From Gluconacetobacter tumulisoli (GTDB lineage: Bacteria > Pseudomonadota > Alphaproteobacteria > Acetobacterales > Acetobacteraceae): a stretch of DNA of 64,000 nt. A program made the translations under genes and the position numbers. The notes beneath the pieces were generated by a model. It had not been told where the DNA came from. It was given only the letters and a program-made list of their open reading frames with translations, and made no database searches. The DNA lies in contig NZ_JABEQM010000008.1 in assembly GCF_014174155.1 (NCBI RefSeq), forward strand, positions 1 through 64,000. Direction: 5' to 3'. Each line of letters starts with the position of its first letter. Position 1 is the stretch's first letter. This document shows, in pieces, positions 16,501 through 23,722 of the stretch.

Positions 16501-18507
16501 ATGCCGGCCGCGCCGGTGTCTGACAGCCTGGTCCCGCCTGCCGCGACGACGGCCGGCCGTCCGGTTCCGCCGGGCGGGCCGGATGACGCGCGCCTGCGCC
16601 CGCCCGGCCTCGGGGCGACCGGTCTGGGAACGACCGGCCTGGCAGCCGGTCCGGGGGCGGGTCCGGGCATGGAAGACGCCGGGAAGGAAAACGCGGAGAA
16701 GGATGGGGCGGAGCTGGTGCTGGGTGTGCGCGCCAGCCTGGGCGGCCGGCGCTGGCGGTGGCGCGACCGGCTGCTGGCCGACCCGGACGGCCGCGCCGGA
16801 CTGATGATCGCACAGCAGGCCGGCGTGCCGGAAATCGTCGGCCGGATGCTGGCCGCGCGCGGCCTGGACGGGCGCACGGCGGCGCATTTCCTGGACCCCA
16901 CCCTGCGGGCCCTGATGCCCGACCCATCCGCCCTGCGCGACATGGACGCCGCCGCCGCCCGGCTGGCCGATGCCGCGCGCCGGGGGGAAACGGTGGGGGT
17001 GTTCGGCGATTACGACGTCGACGGGGCCTGCGCGGCGGCGGTGATGACGCAGTTGCTGCGCGCGCTGGGCTGCCCGGTGACGACGCATGTGCCCGACCGG
17101 ATGACCGAGGGCTACGGCCCCAACGTCCCGGCGCTGGACGGGCTGGTGGCGCGGGGGGCGACGCTGATCGTCTGCGTCGATTGCGGCACGGCGGCGGCCG
17201 ACGTGCTGGCCACCCTGGCGGGTCGGGCCGACATCGTCGTGCTGGACCACCACAAGGCCGAAGGTCCGCCGCCACCGGTCCTGGCCACCGTCAACCCCAA
17301 CCGGCTGGATTGCGATTCCGGCCAGCGGGGCCTGTGCGCGGCGGGTGTCGCGTTCCTGACGGCGGTGGCGACCGTGCGGGTGCTGCGCCGCGCGGGCTGG
17401 TTCGCCGGTCGTCCGGAACCCGACCTGATGGCGTTGCTGGACGTGGTGGCGCTGGCGACCGTGTGCGACGTGATGCCGCTGACCGGGCTGAACCGCGCAC
17501 TGGTGACGCAGGGGCTGAAGATCATGGCGCGGCGGCGGCGCACCGGCCTGGACGCGTTGCTGGAGGTCGCGGGCGCGCGCGACCCGCTGTCGGCCTTTAC
17601 CTGCGGGTTCGCGCTGGGGCCGCGCATCAATGCCGGCGGACGCATCGCCGAATCCGGCCTGGGGCTGGAACTGCTGCTGTGCGACGACGCGGTGGAGGCG
17701 CGGCGCCTGGCCGAGCGTCTGGACGCCGTCAACCGTCGCCGCCAGACGGTGGAAACCGGCATCCTGGACCGCGCGATGGAGGCCGCCGAGGCCCAGCGCG
17801 CGGCGGGGCATCCGGTCCTGGTGCTGTCGGGCCGGGACTGGCATGCCGGGGTGGTGGGCATCGTCGCCGGCCGGATCAAGGAACGGTTCAACCGCCCCGT
17901 GCTGGTGGGGGCGGAGCTGGAGGACGGCACCGTCAAGGGATCGGGGCGGTCGGTCGCGGATATCGACCTGGGCGCTGCCATCATCGCGGCGCGGCAGGCC
18001 GGGTTGCTGACCACGGGCGGCGGCCACGCGATGGCAGCCGGGTTCTCGCTGCCGCGCGACGGCGTCGCGGCGCTGCATGATTTCCTGAACGACCGGCTGG
18101 CGGCGGCGGCGGCGCTGCCCGACGCGGTGGACGTGCCGATCGAAGGCGTTATCCACGTCGCCGGCGCGACCACCGAGCTTGCGGCCGAAATCGGGCGCCT
18201 GGCCCCCTTCGGCGCGGGCAATGACGAGCCCCTGCTGGCCATCCCGCGCGTGCGGGTGGTGCGCGCCGACCGGATCGGGCGCGAGGGCAATACCCTGCGC
18301 GTGCTGCTCGAGGGCGAAGGCGGCGGCCCGCGCCTGAAGGCGCTGCTGTTCCGCGCCGACGACCACCCCGCCGCCGCGATCCTGGAGGACCGCAACGCCC
18401 CGCCCCTGCATCTGGCGGGCTGGCTGCGCGCGGAAAACTGGAACGGCCGCGTCAGCGCGGGCTTCTTCATCCGCGACGTGGCGATGGTCGCGCCCTCATC
18501 GCGGTGA
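16501..18507 (+). CDS. recJ: Single-stranded-DNA exonuclease RecJ
   Basis: 5'-3' ssDNA exonuclease used in RecF-pathway recombination and mismatch repair, 668 residues. DHH-family motifs are present: GDYDVDGACAAA (~169-180), VDCGTAAADVL, VVLDHHK (~247-253) and, in the DHHA1 domain, TTGGGHAMAAGF. A C-terminal OB-like region with LAPFGAGNDEPLL follows. The first ~55 residues are Pro/Gly-rich and not conserved. An ATG at 16669 (MEDAGKEN) is an equally plausible start, and neither has a clear ribosome site. It is the last gene of the alaC-hom-glpX-recJ run before tRNA-Glu. Confidence 0.93.
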   Translation: MPAAPVSDSLVPPAATTAGRPVPPGGPDDARLRPPGLGATGLGTTGLAAGPGAGPGMEDAGKENAEKDGAELVLGVRASLGGRRWRWRDRLLADPDGRAGLMIAQQAGVPEIVGRMLAARGLDGRTAAHFLDPTLRALMPDPSALRDMDAAAARLADAARRGETVGVFGDYDVDGACAAAVMTQLLRALGCPVTTHVPDRMTEGYGPNVPALDGLVARGATLIVCVDCGTAAADVLATLAGRADIVVLDHHKAEGPPPPVLATVNPNRLDCDSGQRGLCAAGVAFLTAVATVRVLRRAGWFAGRPEPDLMALLDVVALATVCDVMPLTGLNRALVTQGLKIMARRRRTGLDALLEVAGARDPLSAFTCGFALGPRINAGGRIAESGLGLELLLCDDAVEARRLAERLDAVNRRRQTVETGILDRAMEAAEAQRAAGHPVLVLSGRDWHAGVVGIVAGRIKERFNRPVLVGAELEDGTVKGSGRSVADIDLGAAIIAARQAGLLTTGGGHAMAAGFSLPRDGVAALHDFLNDRLAAAAALPDAVDVPIEGVIHVAGATTELAAEIGRLAPFGAGNDEPLLAIPRVRVVRADRIGREGNTLRVLLEGEGGGPRLKALLFRADDHPAAAILEDRNAPPLHLAGWLRAENWNGRVSAGFFIRDVAMVAPSSR

Positions 18508-18589
18508 CCGCGACCAGAAAATCACGCCAACCCGATCTTGAGGCTTGACCGCCCGCCCCGACCGCGATACCAAGCCGCCCAAGCCTGCT

Positions 18590-18665
18590 GTCCCATTCGT
18601 CTAGAGGCCTAGGACGCCGCCCTCTCACGGCGGCAACAGGGGTTCGAATCCCCTATGGGACGCCA
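18590..18665 (+). tRNA. tRNA-Glu (anticodon CTC)
   Basis: A complete 76-base cloverleaf with encoded CCA. The acceptor stem GTCCCAT pairs perfectly with ATGGGAC. The anticodon stem CCGCC/GGCGG encloses loop CTCTCAC, giving anticodon CTC for GAG codons. The T-arm is GGGGTTCGAATCCCC. It stands between recJ and a stretch of decayed mobile DNA, a typical integration hotspot. Confidence 0.97.
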
Positions 18666-18672
18666 TTTCAGA

Positions 18673-18719
18673 AAAATTGACAAATAAAATCAATCTATTA
18701 GATTGATCATGTCAATTTT
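18673..18719 (+). terminator. Nested AT-rich inverted repeats just after tRNA-Glu
   Basis: The outer arms AAAATTGAC (18673-18681) and GTCAATTTT (18711-18719) are exact complements. Inside them, ATCAATCT (18689-18696) and AGATTGAT (18700-18707) form a second perfect stem with a 3-base loop. It starts 8 bases after the tRNA CCA. It may be the tRNA terminator, or the recombination end of the decayed island, since its AT content contrasts sharply with the flanks. Confidence 0.5.
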
Positions 18720-18785
18720 GGCCTATGAAAAACCACGATAAAACTTGGTTAGACACGGACCGCCACGGACTTCTGCGGATAATCG

Positions 18786-19339
18786 TCAGGCCGCGATCTT
18801 CCCCAAGCATCGATAGACGGGCATCCGCCCGATCCCCCCAGCCGCTTGACGATTTCAGTGGGGTTGATCCTCTCAGCCGCCGGATTCTGGACCTTTTCGG
18901 CCTGCAACCGCGCGGTGGGATTCCGGCCCAGATATCGCCCCTCCGCCTTGGCCTTGGCGATCCCTTCACGCTGGCCGCTCCAGCATCAGGTCACGCTCGA
19001 ACTCAGCGACCGCCGCGAGCATCGACAGCACCAGCTTGCTGGTCGGGCTTCCGATGTCCAGCTTCTGGCCACTCATCGAGAGGATGACCGGTTCGCAGCC
19101 CTTGGTCCTGATGCGCTCCACGAACGCCAGCAGGTCCGCCGCGTCGATCGCGCCAGGCTGTCCGGCTTGCATACCACCAGCGCGTCGCCCCGGCACAGAC
19201 AGTCGATGGCCGCTTCCAGTTCAGGCTTGACGGTGCCCGACACCTGTTCCGAGAACACCCACTTGCAACCGAATGCCTCGAGGTCCCTCTGCCGGGCGAC
19301 CGGCCCCGCCTCGGGAACCGCTTGGGATAACAAAGACAT
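18786..19339 (-). pseudogene. Broken serine recombinase (resolvase/invertase)
   Basis: Remains of a small serine recombinase on the minus strand, readable only by switching frame. Segments in order: LEAFGCKWVFSEQVSG and GDALVVCKPDSLARS (catalytic-domain blocks), then a second frame with SKLVLSMLAAVAEFERDLM, then EGIAKAKAEGRYLGRNPTA, then a third frame ending NPTEIVKRLG...GRMPVYRCLGKIAA and a stop at 18786. The N-terminus with the YARVST catalytic serine motif is missing. At least three frame changes and the 5' loss make it non-functional. It marks the tRNA-proximal side of an old mobile element. Confidence 0.8.
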
Positions 19340-19350
19340 TGATCTAAAAT
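19322..19350 (+). promoter_or_regulatory. Candidate sigma-70 promoter for the toxin-antitoxin pair
   Basis: TTGGGA (19322-19327) and TAAAAT (19345-19350) are separated by 17 bases, close to the consensus -35/-10 layout. It lies 22 bases upstream of the RelE-type start codon. Predicted by eye only. Confidence 0.45.
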
Positions 19351-19372
19351 TCGCTATCAGCGGTAATTCCCC

Positions 19373-19708
19373 ATGGACCTAATTTACGAACCGGCCGCAC
19401 TCCGCGACCTCAGGGGCCTGCCCCAGGTTGATGCCAGGAGGATCTTGGAGGCGCTTCGTCAGGTTGTTGATCGCCACCCGCAACGCCAGTCCTTCGTGAC
19501 CGAGATGCAGGGCGCGCCAGGTCATTGGCGGTTACGAATAGGCGACTGGCGCGCCATCTGTCGCCAGACCGAGACAACCATTGAGGTCATCCGGATCGGT
19601 AAGAGAAGGAGATTTACGAATGAACCACATTGTACCCATCTTCGAAACTCCGGAGACCATCACCCTCAATCGGGCGGATTGGGAGGTCATCCTCGATCGC
19701 CTGGATGA
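19373..19708 (+). CDS. RelE/ParE-family toxin with probable C-terminal frameshift
   Basis: Small mRNA-interferase or gyrase-poison type toxin of the RelE/ParE superfamily, in a toxin-first pair. The body (residues 1-78) is typical: LIYEPAALRDLRGLP, GAPGHWRLRIGDWRAI and IEVIRIGKRR. Family members then end with a tail like REVYE. Here the frame runs on for ~33 extra residues into the antitoxin gene. One added G near 19608 would give REIYE followed by TGA overlapping the antitoxin ATG as ATGA. I infer a 1-base deletion that extends the toxin. A sequencing error is the alternative. Confidence 0.75.
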   Translation: MDLIYEPAALRDLRGLPQVDARRILEALRQVVDRHPQRQSFVTEMQGAPGHWRLRIGDWRAICRQTETTIEVIRIGKRRRFTNEPHCTHLRNSGDHHPQSGGLGGHPRSPG

Positions 19709-19988
19709 CAGGAACGACCTGGACGCCATTCGCCGCTCCGAACAAGCCAATGCCCGCACACACGCCTACACGGATGCCGAGACGCACCGCATGATGCTGG
19801 AGGACGTATCGGCCTTGACCATCTGGCGCGAACGCGCGGGCCTGACGCAAAAGGCCCTGGCTGATATGGCTGGGGTGTCCCAGAGTTACGTCAATGAAAT
19901 CGAGGGCGGAAAAAAGCCTGGGAGCGCCGCGACGCTTGCCAAGCTGGCGGCCACGTTGGGCGCGAGCGTGGACCGGTTGCTGGACTGA
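19620..19988 (+). CDS. HTH (XRE-type) antitoxin
   Basis: DNA-binding antitoxin of 122 residues, partner of the RelE-type toxin. The N-terminal half (TITLNRADWEVILDRLDD) is the toxin-binding part. The C-terminal half is an XRE helix-turn-helix, RAGLTQKALADMAGVSQSYV, followed by NEIEGGKKPGS. The ATG at 19620 has a strong GAAGGAG ribosome site 6 bases upstream. The frame is intact, unlike most neighbours in this island. It should repress its own promoter upstream of the toxin and neutralise the toxin. Confidence 0.85.
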   Translation: MNHIVPIFETPETITLNRADWEVILDRLDDRNDLDAIRRSEQANARTHAYTDAETHRMMLEDVSALTIWRERAGLTQKALADMAGVSQSYVNEIEGGKKPGSAATLAKLAATLGASVDRLLD

Positions 19989-20015
19989 CTGAACAGCGTC
20001 ATCGGATCGCCCCTC

Positions 20016-20346
20016 ATGATGAACACGATGACCATCGGCGGCCAGAGGGTCGTGATCCGGTTCGATCCCGAGATCGGCATGTTCCGCGGGAAGTTCGTCG
20101 GCCTCAGCGGCGACGCGGACTTCTATGCCGATAGCGTAACGGGCCTGCAGCGCGAGGGAGAAACCTCGCTTCGGGTCTTCCTCGACATGTGCGCCGGAAG
20201 GGAATCGACCTGGTGCGGCGTTACTCGGGAAAGTTCCAAGTCCGGGTGAACGAGGAACTGCATGCATGCGCGGCAAAGCTGCTGCGGCCAAAGGCGTGAG
20301 TCTCAACCAGTTTGTGCAAGACGCGAGTGCCGAGGCTGTCCCTTAG
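20016..20346 (+). pseudogene. HicB-family antitoxin remnant, two frameshifts
   Basis: The first ~60 residues read as a normal HicB: MNTMTIGGQRVVIRFDPEIG and FYADSVTGLQREGETSL, then FLDMCA. After that the frame breaks. The missing middle, GIDLVRRYSGKFQVRVNEEL followed by HACAA, is in another frame, and the RHH-type end, GVSLNQFVQDASAEA, is in a third, stopping at 20346. No HicA toxin is visible next to it. The protein as written stops early and lacks the DNA-binding end. Confidence 0.82.
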
Positions 20347-20707
20347 ATGTTTAGTTCCGGGGTTTGATATGGTGCAATCTTCTCGTGAGAGTGGGAGGGA
20401 TGCCGATAGCGTCGAGGCAACCCACAACCACCTGCCACATGGTCCGGTTTCTCGAGGTCAGCCTCGACGCAGAATGCACATCAATGCCTCGATAAAAGGA
20501 TCAAGGTGCGACAGCGATTCATAATCATTTTCTGACTGTAGGCCCAATTCCCTAGCAAATATGCGGCGAAAGGATATAGCAATACAAATTATTTGCATAT
20601 TTATTGCGCTTTATATTGATATATGTTTTGTAAAATTAGTGCTGACGAGCTTTTAATAACGTGATTACGTGTTCATGTCCTCTGGCGGACAAATAAAGGA
20701 GAACGCG
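20347..20707. other. Gene-free, partly AT-rich stretch of the island
   Basis: No coding region is supported here. The second half (about 20540-20690) is strikingly AT-rich for this genome and probably contains the promoter of the small gene at 20708. No repeat or RNA gene was recognised. Confidence 0.5.
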
Positions 20708-20935
20708 ATGCCCCTCCTGTTTGGAAACGTATTTCCTGAAGGACACAAATACCGGGATATTCCCTGGGAATTAACGGACAACCCTGTGGTGATAGTCGAA
20801 ACTGTAGAGAAAATACGCCATGTCCTGCCGGACGCGGTGGATGTCATCGCCGGATTAGTGGATCGGCTCGATAGCCGCGAAATCGCGATCCAGCACATCT
20901 GCCGAATGAGCACTCAGGACGCGTCCAGGATCTAA
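20708..20935 (+). CDS. Small hypothetical protein
   Basis: A 75-residue frame starting MPLLFGNVFPEGHKYRDIPW. A strong AAGGAG ribosome site stands 6 bases before the ATG, and an AT-rich promoter-like region lies upstream, so it may be expressed. I recognise no domain; it has mixed charge and no signal peptide or membrane segment. A longer in-frame start at 20669 lacks a ribosome site. Confidence 0.45.
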   Translation: MPLLFGNVFPEGHKYRDIPWELTDNPVVIVETVEKIRHVLPDAVDVIAGLVDRLDSREIAIQHICRMSTQDASRI

Positions 20936-20979
20936 GGGCAAATTGCCGCCGCTGAATCCGGAATGAGCAAGGTGGCTAG

Positions 20980-21343
20980 TCAAGCTGCCTTGCTCACCGG
21001 CTCCACGATGAGCGCCTCGGCTGGGATAGGCCAAGTGGCGCAGATCGCGCGGATCATGGCCTACGGTCAACGATCGCCGACCAGACAGCACTTCCGATGC
21101 GCGGGAGCGCAATCCAGGAACCTGGGCAAAGTCGGCCTGCGCCATGCCGTCCATATAGAAGCGGATCACCTCGGCCGGCGCGGCGAGAGGGATTGGGTGT
21201 TCCCGGCGCTCATAGCGCCTCGACCAGCGTCGCCAGCATGTCAAAGCGATCGGCATCGGACGTTCCGCGCGCGGGCTGGTTTCAAAATACCGGGCGATTT
21301 CGGTAACGGTCCAGTTACAACCCGCGTCAGTGCGGATCGGCAT
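20980..21343 (-). pseudogene. HigA-type antitoxin remnant
   Basis: Minus-strand fragments match a HigA/XRE antitoxin of the long type: PIRTDAG and IARYFETSP, then in another frame DADRFDMLATLVEAL, then back to REHPIPLAAPAEVIRFYMDG, GMAQADFAQVPG and SRASEVLSGRRSLT, and in a further frame IRAICATWPIPAEALIVEP to a stop at 20980. At least three frame changes break it. No HigB toxin gene accompanies it. Confidence 0.75.
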
Positions 21344-21346
21344 TTC

Positions 21347-21847
21347 TTAATCGGGAAATGTCTCTACCTGACGCCTGTACATCTCAAAACCTGCTCGCAT
21401 GTAGGTCGCCAGAGCATTGCGATGATCGTTTGTGTCTGTATGGAGCCAGATGCGGCGAGGCCCATATGACCAAACTGCGCGCAGCGCCCGGTCCAGGAGA
21501 TATCGGCCAAGTCCGCGTCCCTGTATGGCTGGGACAACTCCAAAATGAACGAGCTCGATGTCGGGCCTGCCTACGCCTTCAAATTCGCACAGACCCACTG
21601 CCTCGTTATTCCGCCGGAGAACATAAACATGGGTGGAAGCGGCGTTGAGAAACTGAGTCAGCTCGTCACGAGACATGCGTAAGCGGTGATCCCATTTCAC
21701 ATGATCGCCGACCGCGCGATATAACGGAAGATAGGCTTCGGCGCATGGCATTTCTCTCGTAATGGATGTTCCGAGATCTGGCGTGAGAATGGGCGCACCT
21801 CGTGGCGGTTCGGTCATGTGAAGGTAAGTAACGAGCAGATCGACCAT
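21347..21847 (-). CDS. GNAT-family N-acetyltransferase
   Basis: Acetyl-CoA-dependent N-acetyltransferase of ~166 residues. The acetyl-CoA loop reads VVPAIQGRGLGRYLLDRAL, preceded by EFEGVGRPDIELVHFG and followed by IWLHTDTNDHRNALATYMRA and GFEMYRRQ, the normal motif order A then B. The start at 21847 is chosen because the frame further upstream (to 22015) adds residues without GNAT character, and AAGG lies ahead of this ATG. It is one of the few intact genes in the island. The substrate is unknown. Confidence 0.78.
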   Translation of the reverse strand: MVDLLVTYLHMTEPPRGAPILTPDLGTSITREMPCAEAYLPLYRAVGDHVKWDHRLRMSRDELTQFLNAASTHVYVLRRNNEAVGLCEFEGVGRPDIELVHFGVVPAIQGRGLGRYLLDRALRAVWSYGPRRIWLHTDTNDHRNALATYMRAGFEMYRRQVETFPD

Positions 21848-22253
21848 AAAACGTGCCTTGCATGCGGGCTTTTTCCGGCATTGCCCTTTGAAGTCATTCC
21901 CGTTCCGTCGAATTGATATCAGATGTTCTCCCTTTTGGGGCATGGCGTTTACCATTCGCATGTCGCAAACGGGCGCAACCAGGTTATCGCTTTGCGCCGC
22001 AGGTCCCAAGGTCATCAGTCGACTGAATTGAGGGCCGGCACGATGGCGCGTTCGTCCGCAGTCCGCTTATCACTTGCTGCATCGACAAGCGGGCATAATC
22101 ACCGCCCGACAACCTGCTCGTCAACGATGCTCCTAGGCCCTTCGGGCAGCAGGATGTTCGTCGGGTTCGTAACGAGATGACGCGGTGCCCTGGGAAAAAT
22201 GGCAGGGAATTCGTGAAACGCTTGCCCATGATGTCCGATTTCGATCCGGCGCG

Positions 22254-22737
22254 CTATCCCGGCAGCGACCAGAATCCGAGCTTGCGCTTGTGGGCCGTCT
22301 TCAGGTGGGTCATGAACGCCTCATGCGCTTCCAGTGCGTCTGCCTCGGTCAGCATGGCGGCGAGGATCTGGCAGGATCTGGGATCTTTCGCGGCATAGGG
22401 GTAATATCGCGAAAGCGCCTCGTCCAGCACCGCCTCGACCAAGAGACGCTAGAGCAGCCGAAACGGCCTGTGCGACGTCAGCCCCGACGACGTCATCGCG
22501 GATGGCGCCGCAGGCGCTTTTCGATCTCCTTGCCGAGCCTGTCCTTCGCATGGGCTGTCAACGCCGTGCGCAGTGTCTCCGGGTCAGCGCGGCATCGTGC
22601 TCGGCGAAATCCAGCAGAAGACGCGCGAGGGATTCCGCTCCGAGCGCCTGCAGGTTTTCCTGCGTCACCGCCGTGCCGGACCTGGCGGACGCCAGGGGTT
22701 TGCGGGAGGAGTGTTTCGGCCAAGAGGAGCGGACCAT
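22254..22737 (-). pseudogene. DUF6880-like protein, internally deleted remnant
   Basis: The N-terminal part reads TQENLQALGAESLARLLLDF followed by AEHDAALTRR, then a frame change leads to RTALTAHAKDRLGKEIEKRL. After that nearly the whole middle is missing. A C-terminal piece in another frame, DEALSRYYPYAAKDPRSCQI through HKRKLGFWSL, ends at 22254. I recall the two ends as typical of DUF6880 proteins, normally several hundred residues long, so this is a deletion remnant. The family name is from memory and moderately certain. Confidence 0.6.
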
Positions 22738-22829
22738 CGTGGTAGATTATGGCGCGGGGGCCGGATTACAAACCGCGTTCCCGTTTCCGCTCCTCCCATT
22801 CCTTGCGTTCAATTACCCGGCCCGATCTT

Positions 22830-23567
22830 TCAAACCAGGCCGGCCAGCGTCTGCGATGCCTGGCAGAGGTCGTGCATCAGCGCCGCGTAGCGGGGGGGCC
22901 GGTCGTCGATGTGCAGGGCCACGCCGAGGGCCAGCGGCGTGCCCGACGTGCGGCGTGGGATGCTGACCGCGATGCCGCCGATGCCGCGGATCAGCGCGCC
23001 TTCGTCACAGGCGTATCCGCGCTGGCGGGCGGTTTCGACGTCGCGGCGCAGGGCGTGTTCGCCCCCTGCCCCCGCCGAGCGTGCCGTGACCCGCGATATC
23101 GTTTCATTGTCACAGCATGACAGGATCATCGTGGCGCCGGGGCCGAAGCCCAGCGCCACGCGGCCGCCGACGCCGCCGGTCAGGGAGGGAATCACGCGCT
23201 CGCCGAAACAGGCATCGACGCAGATCACGTCGTCGCGGTCCCGCGCCAGAACGAAAATCGCGTCGTTGCGCCCCAGGGGAACGCGCTGGATGGCCTCGCG
23301 CCATTCCCGCTTGTGCAGGGGGATGTCGATATGCGCCTGCCTGGACCCGCCATGGAGGTCGGAGCGGGCATAGCGCCGGGTCCCCCTGACGCGTGCCACC
23401 AGGCCTTCGTCCACAAGCGACGCCAGCAGCCGATGCGTGGTCGACCTGGGAAGACGGCATAATTCCGCAAGCGTGCCGAGTTCGAAGCCCTCGGTTCCAC
23501 CGACCGCAACCATTTTCAGAAGCCGCCCCGCCTTGCGTACGGCATCGACCGAATTGTCCCCTGTCAT
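22830..23567 (-). CDS. IclR-family transcriptional regulator
   Basis: IclR-type repressor/activator of 245 residues. An N-terminal winged HTH (FELGTLAELCRLPRSTTHRL) is followed by the C-terminal effector domain with GGVGGRVALGFGPGATMIL and RGYACDEGALIRGIGGIAVS. It faces away from the TonB receptor gene; the 140-base gap between them holds a perfect 9-9-9 inverted repeat that is the likely operator. It probably senses the substrate or an oxidation product of the adjacent uptake cluster. The ATG at 23567, with GTGGAA upstream, is preferred over the one at 23582. Confidence 0.88.
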   Translation of the reverse strand: MTGDNSVDAVRKAGRLLKMVAVGGTEGFELGTLAELCRLPRSTTHRLLASLVDEGLVARVRGTRRYARSDLHGGSRQAHIDIPLHKREWREAIQRVPLGRNDAIFVLARDRDDVICVDACFGERVIPSLTGGVGGRVALGFGPGATMILSCCDNETISRVTARSAGAGGEHALRRDVETARQRGYACDEGALIRGIGGIAVSIPRRTSGTPLALGVALHIDDRPPRYAALMHDLCQASQTLAGLV

Positions 23568-23622
23568 CGCACGTTCCACCATCCGGAAAACTGCAGTTCA
23601 AAGACAGGAGCAAATTGACGCA

Positions 23623-23649
23623 TTTCGACATCATCTTTCAATGTCGAAA
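23623..23649. promoter_or_regulatory. Perfect inverted repeat, candidate IclR operator
   Basis: TTTCGACAT (23623-23631) and ATGTCGAAA (23641-23649) are exact reverse complements with a 9-base spacer, centred in the divergent iclR/TonB-receptor gap. A further CGACATCA follows at 23650-23657. The left arm plus three bases (TTTCGACATCAT) recurs at 34945-34956 between the SDR and MFS genes of the same cluster. Confidence 0.65.
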
Positions 23650-23722
23650 CGACATCACCAGCGCGGGCGCGCAGCCGCCTCGCGCCCCAGCTTGCAACAG
23701 GATACGAACGGCGGAGTCGACC

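Noticed and set aside
15463-18411. 982-residue open frame on the minus strand
   Set aside because: Antisense to glpX and recJ, rich in Gln/Arg/His as expected of the opposite strand in high-GC DNA; no domain.
22016-22253. A gene between the GNAT gene and the DUF6880 remnant
   Set aside because: Open frames on both strands overlap, have no ribosome site and match no domain.
18601-22860. Attachment-site repeat of the tRNA 3' end
   Set aside because: I looked for a second copy of the last ~20 tRNA bases across the island and found none; absence by eye is not proof.
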